64,000 nt of DNA. It comes from Apostichopus japonicus. Lineage: Eukaryota > Echinodermata > Holothuroidea > Aspidochirotida > Stichopodidae. The position numbers and the translations under genes were made by a program. The stretch is from assembly GCF_037975245.1 (NCBI RefSeq), contig NC_092564.1, forward strand, positions 22,967,984 to 23,031,983, written 5' to 3'. A model generated the notes under the pieces. That model was given only the letters and a program-made list of their open reading frames with translations, searched no databases and had not been told where the DNA came from. Shown here piece after piece: positions 59,080 through 64,000 of the stretch (positions are counted from its first letter, which is position 1; each line of letters opens with the position of its first letter).

Positions 59080-62000
59080 GTATATTTGTGTAGCTGTAAT
59101 GAGAGCAATCCTATTGCCATATAGTACTAGTCATTTAACTGTATTCATGGAAATACCAATGCAATTGTGGTCTGCTTGTCAGGAGTTTCTCTATATTTTT
59201 GCAGCCCTGTACAATTGGACTGATTGTTTGTTAAAAAATTCTGCAGTATTTTGAGAGAGGCTGTGCTATTGTTCAATATTTTGTTAATTATACCATCAAA
59301 GGCAGATAAAAAATCTTTGAATTTGTGTGTGTAGGAGGGATTACTAATAAACTGCACTTAGATATTTCGTCAGCAAAAGTGTGTGTCCTACTTGTTAAGT
59401 CACTTGCACTGCTAATTTGCCTGTTGCACAAACTGCTGTGTAAGGTTCAGGAAGGAACTGTACATCTTTTAAATGTTTTAGTTTGGATTTCATTTGTTGT
59501 GGGATTTCATATGTTGTGGCAGTTTTCCATTGTGTTTGGAATGGCAGACATTTTGGATCCATTTTGTTGTTTTCTTGAGTCCAGTTGAGTTCCTGTCATG
59601 TGTTTTCAAGTTTCCCTTTTCGTTTATTGTTGTTTGGAATTGGCTCTCGAGTAATCTCGAATCGTGACGTGCACTTGTATTGAATTTTCTGTGTTTTATA
59701 ATGACTGCAGTAACAGTGTTGCGTGAAATCCATTGTTTAAATAACTTTCCCTTTCACATGTGCAGTCGTCTACTAAAAGGCATACAGTACTACAGGTAAT
59801 ATTCTGCAAGTGTAAAAGCACAGCAAAAAGATCGTTTTTACGGATTGCTTAGTATTACCATATACATGGTATATAAACTGCATTCAAACTCACATCAAGT
59901 TGCAACATGATATGAGAATTATGATAATTTTGACTTAAATTTTTTTGAATAATTTTGAATTTAAAAAAATATGATAATGTATGATAATTTTCTTTGGCAT
60001 TTCTTTGTTTTTATAATTTGACAGAGGTTTCTCTGTATTTGAAAGATCAGAACTTTGTGACATTCACGCTACAAACACACTCACAGTACATTGCTTGTAC
60101 AGTACTTAATGGGACGAGGATGTTGCTTTAAGAGTTCACAACACTGTAGTAGTTATTAGTCATTATGTGGTATTATGGTTCAGCAGTAATTAAATTGAAC
60201 ATGAATGGGTAAGTTGTCTGCATGGGTAGTTACTTACTCTCATTAAATTGAATCAATTAGCGTTTCGGTGCCGTTTCGTACCCATCGAGTATGGCTGATC
60301 GGAGATAAGGAAGGTTAGCAAATATTTCGAATTGGTCCTGGCTCCAGGATTTGGTCATTGCTCCTCTGTCAATCAACATAACCAATTAACTCCATCATTG
60401 TGACTGTGAGTTAAGTGGGTCTACTTAACCATGAGGTTCATTGCTGATTTAGTCCTCTATTTAATGTCATAATTCAAAGTTTGGCTGCTTCAAAGTTTGC
60501 CTGCAGTGTTTATGTCATTAATAGGTATTACACTGTATAGGTAGTGCTTCAGTCAAGTTTGTGTGTATGAATCTTACGATCACCAAAACTGCTTGGGAAA
60601 CAATTAAATTGTACATGGCAACAATCGAGAATTGGCAATTAAACTGACAGTGCACCAGGCAGATGGACTTTCTTTTATCATGAGTAGTTTGAGCTATATT
60701 TGAAAAGATAATGAACAAATTTAACTTTCTATTTTGTACGTACAAAAAGCAATATAATATGTGTGGCTTAAATATAGTAGATCTATGTTGTTTGGGTTGG
60801 GACAATAATGCTGAGGTATGAGGGATCATCATGAAGTAGTTTGTTTGCTCTCAGCGTTTACTAAATTTTGATTAAATTTCAAACAATTATATACTAGACT
60901 ATTGCTGGTTGACAGATACTGTACAGATCACAGTTAGCAAACACTAGCAGTTAGCACTTCAAAGTGAATGAAAAGTGGCTATGTTAGTATTTAATAGGAT
61001 GACTTGAGCTACACTCATACTGTATACACTTACACTGTAGAAGTGTGGATAAGGGCTGGAATAGCCATTTCAATGTTTGTTTATCACTTCTAGATTCACA
61101 TTCTACTATAAATCATTCAAGATACTGTAGTTAACAATGCTAGTTGAACATCTGCTCCTTGCCACCACAGTATTTATTAATGGTGTTCCAATAACAATTA
61201 CAGTGCGCCATGTGGCTGCTGGGTTATAATGCACTACACCATGATGTATAATGTATCATGAAGTACTACACAGAGACAGAATTAAAGGATTCCTGGTATT
61301 TAACGATGGCAAGTTGCTGTTAATTGTTATGTGAATCTAGTGTGTATAAATCAAGTGTGACGTCTATACAGCTCCTGAAATTTTGACTACGGAATGTCAG
61401 TGGCATTTGGCACATCCATATCATTAGCTGCAATGATTCTTGCTATGATGGGTAATATTGAGAGCTATACTGTACTACTGTATGGTATGTATGCTAGACA
61501 AAAGTATAGTGGTGTTTTTTTTTTCAGATGTAATTTAATACAGAGTGTTTTGTGGAGACTATCATTCATGTTATTAATAACCATTTTCCCCCCACTAAGT
61601 ATATGACAGAATTTCAGTGCATTCTAGCAACATTAAACATGATATTTTAGCCCAAATTGTAGTAAGTGTGATATATGTGATGATTTCACTGCCTGTGAAT
61701 TTTATAATTGATGTCCATTCCTTTTGTAAAACTTGAAATTGTTTACTTTCTATTCCTACCCTAGAGAGTTCTTTCAGGGTGATAGCAGATGAACTACACA
61801 CATGGTGTGGAGGTTGTGCTGCACTAGAAAGCTTTTAAAACATCATCATTGTAGCCTCCCAAGTCCCAATGTCAGGTTGCTTAGATTGCTAAGATTGTGC
61901 TGGTATCCAAAGTAATTTACAAGAGGTCATGAACCATAAAATTATTCCCAGACATTGTAAAGTGTTTATTAGAGGATGAAAAGTCTCAGTGAGTCTCACG

Positions 62001-64000
62001 GTAAAATGCATGGTGAAATATCTGCATTATGTAGTGACCATTAATTGACTTTCTAGCATATTCTGCCCCTGGCAATGCTAAAGACCTATTAGAGAGCTAT
62101 GTAGTATGGTTATGTTGCTTAAGATGGTCATAATAACCAGATACAGTGACAGTAAATGTACATGATTCATGGGCGTGTAATTCACACACAAAGCTATAAG
62201 GATGAAATAGACCTTGTGGAGATTATTGAACCGTATCAGGCTGTCAAATGACTGTATGCGGCCATTTGAAAGGTTTACTGACATAGTTGGAGCTACTGTA
62301 TCATATGCCAATTATCACTGAATGACTCCAGCTACATTTCACACCACACAGGTGAGAGGGTTTATCTGTTTTGACAAGCTTAGGGAGCTTGTTAATTCTT
62401 GAAAATTACTGAGAGGCTAGAGAGAAACTTTTAGAAACAGATTTTTTTTATGCCATGTAGCTTTCCAAAGAGATTGTTGATAACTTTGGGCAGTTTCTTT
62501 CAGTTATATTATTCTCATTGCACTGTGTACTTTACTCCAAACAGCTAACTACCATACATCATAAGAGGGTATAGCATCATCGTCGGAGTCTAAATTTATG
62601 GTCAGATAATAATTGACTGTATGATCTCTCCAAAAACGACTTTGTCATAAGTATATAAAATATAATGTAAACATGAATGACTCTATTGTATTTCACACAA
62701 CTGTATAATGATGTATATGAATCAACGTAGCATCAGTCCCGCTCTGTGCCTTTAATAGCTAAGGAACAACTGAAGAGACGATAGAACAAAAAGACCATTG
62801 TTAGACAGTAAGGACATCCTGATTGGTGGTTTTACAAATTCAAAATGTACACCAAGGACCTCTGTGTTCCCAAGTCACACAAAATAAAATACAAATAAGA
62901 AAAAGTAAGAAACAACAAGAATGTAAAAATTTAATGCAAGAAAGAGAAGAAATAAAGAAAGGCAAAATCTGGTAGGTATGATCTCACCCATCTATGGTAA
63001 ATGTAAAAGGAGAGGCCTTTACCGATGGACTGTGACTGGAAACTAGGTCATTTCAAAGAGGACGGGAGTCTTCTTGTTAAAGGGAAGTGAATCCGAATCT
63101 AGAATGGTTTTATAATTGAGATCCCGTCCTGTAAGGGATAGGCCTTGATTATCTTTGGCATGAAGCCCTGTCAGTCATCACCAACTCGCAGAGGGTTTGT
63201 GCCTCTCCTGACCCAGCTACTTCTTCTCATCCAGGCAAGCTACCAGCTGCCTGAGACATCACTAGAAACCACATCAAATAAAGCTTGATTTTTCATTGAA
63301 GAATTCTGGCTTGAAAATACTTGACACACTCAAGATATGTGTTGTATTTAAGCTTTAAGCACCTTTGGGACATTATTGGATGACTTCTCTTAAAAGGGAC
63401 TAATAATGCAATAAATATCACTACCTGAGATAACATTTATATAATAGGACAGCTTTCATATATGTGGACGATGGCCATTGCCTAATGGTCGCCATTGGAC
63501 TTTGTGAAGTTATTTAACCGGGAATCTTTATCTGCTATGTTTATTGAGAGAACCTTAGAGGAAGAGGCAAGTCTCCCGGTTTGGCCTCTAGCAATAATCC
63601 TTTTTGGTCGTTGATTGAGATATGAAACATCTTTATAATCTCCTTTCTGTGTTGTTGCCTTTTTGATTACACAGCTAATTAGATTCTGGGGATGGACTGT
63701 TATGGAGATTGATTGGTAGTTTAGTCAAGAATCAATGGGGCAGTGCATGCTAAATGCACATAACACAGGACTTAGTGGGATCTACTGTATATACAGTAGC
63801 TAGCAAACTTTTAATTTCACCAGCAACTTTATTGGATTACTGTACTCTTTATTGACTTTTGTCACCCTTAGGGAGAAACCATTTCAAAATGTTTATATAC
63901 GTTATTTTTCAAACTAATTGGTTTGTGCAAAGTGATTTTGGAATGATGGTTGCCTAGTTTAATAGCCTTACTGTTAGTTAATTTTAGGTCTTGCTGCAAG
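59080..64000 (+). other. intron-like stretch to the window end
   Basis: AT- and TG-rich DNA with many TACAGTA and TACTGTA words. I searched for phase-1 acceptors with a long open frame and found no convincing next exon. An open hydrophobic frame at 59,337-59,588 follows a weak acceptor but looks like translated T-rich intron. Confidence 0.4.

Noticed and set aside
59325-59588. Hydrophobic frame as the next exon of the plus-strand gene
   Set aside because: The phase would fit, but the acceptor is weak, no clear donor exists and the residues look like translated T-rich intron.
63230-63300. Acceptor-like TTCTCATCCAG followed by an open frame
   Set aside because: The frame closes quickly in the needed phase and no donor is present.

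Overview
This is eukaryotic, intron-bearing DNA, most likely from a marine invertebrate deuterostome and probably an echinoderm (perhaps a sea cucumber). That guess rests on impression: AT-rich intergenic DNA, GT/AG exons, dense hAT-like elements with poly-G ends, CR1/Jockey-type LINEs, a Penelope-like element and a 7SL-type SRP RNA gene. I see no bacterial operons or CRISPR arrays. Most long open frames are chance or belong to transposons.

Layout. 0-6.1 kb: AT-rich DNA, then a TTAA-flanked DNA element split by a 5'-truncated LINE (minus strand). 6.7-8.0 kb: two phase-matched minus-strand exons of a secreted Cys-rich protein with a TATA-like box. 8.6 kb: a possible plus-strand terminal exon. 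12.2-14.5 kb: a decayed Penelope-like element (minus) and a LINE 3' fragment (plus). 15.1-16.7 kb: two tandem arrays. 18.2-21.7 kb: a decayed LINE (minus) with zinc-knuckle ORF1, endonuclease and reverse transcriptase, its ORF1 region broken by a small hAT element. 22.3-25.0 kb: last exon of a SKAP-like SH3 adaptor (minus), a defective partial copy of that exon, a 12-bp minisatellite that reverses direction, and one further candidate exon. 25.3-31.1 kb: a tRNA-like SINE, a complete hAT MITE, AT microsatellites and a weak candidate first exon. 34.3-34.6 kb: a 7SL (SRP) RNA gene, minus. 35.9-37 kb: a second TTAA-element copy and a THAP-domain remnant. 39.1-43.5 kb: a four-level nest of DNA transposons, each level with its own target-site duplication (TSD). 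43.5-64 kb: plus-strand gene territory with three phase-consistent exons (49.3, 50.8 and 59.0 kb) of an unrecognised protein, with tandem arrays and another hAT element in its introns.

Standout. The nest at 39,122-43,533 holds a 2.67-kb element with about 69-bp terminal inverted repeats, a 6-bp TSD and TAY...RTA termini (IS3EU-like). Inside each end it carries an array of about 20 palindromes built on CCACTTAAGTGG. Each perfect copy is two overlapping, opposed NK2-class homeodomain sites, so the element could spread clusters of such sites. The SRP RNA gene and the three-exon plus-strand gene are the best host genes. All coordinates and alignments were made by eye.
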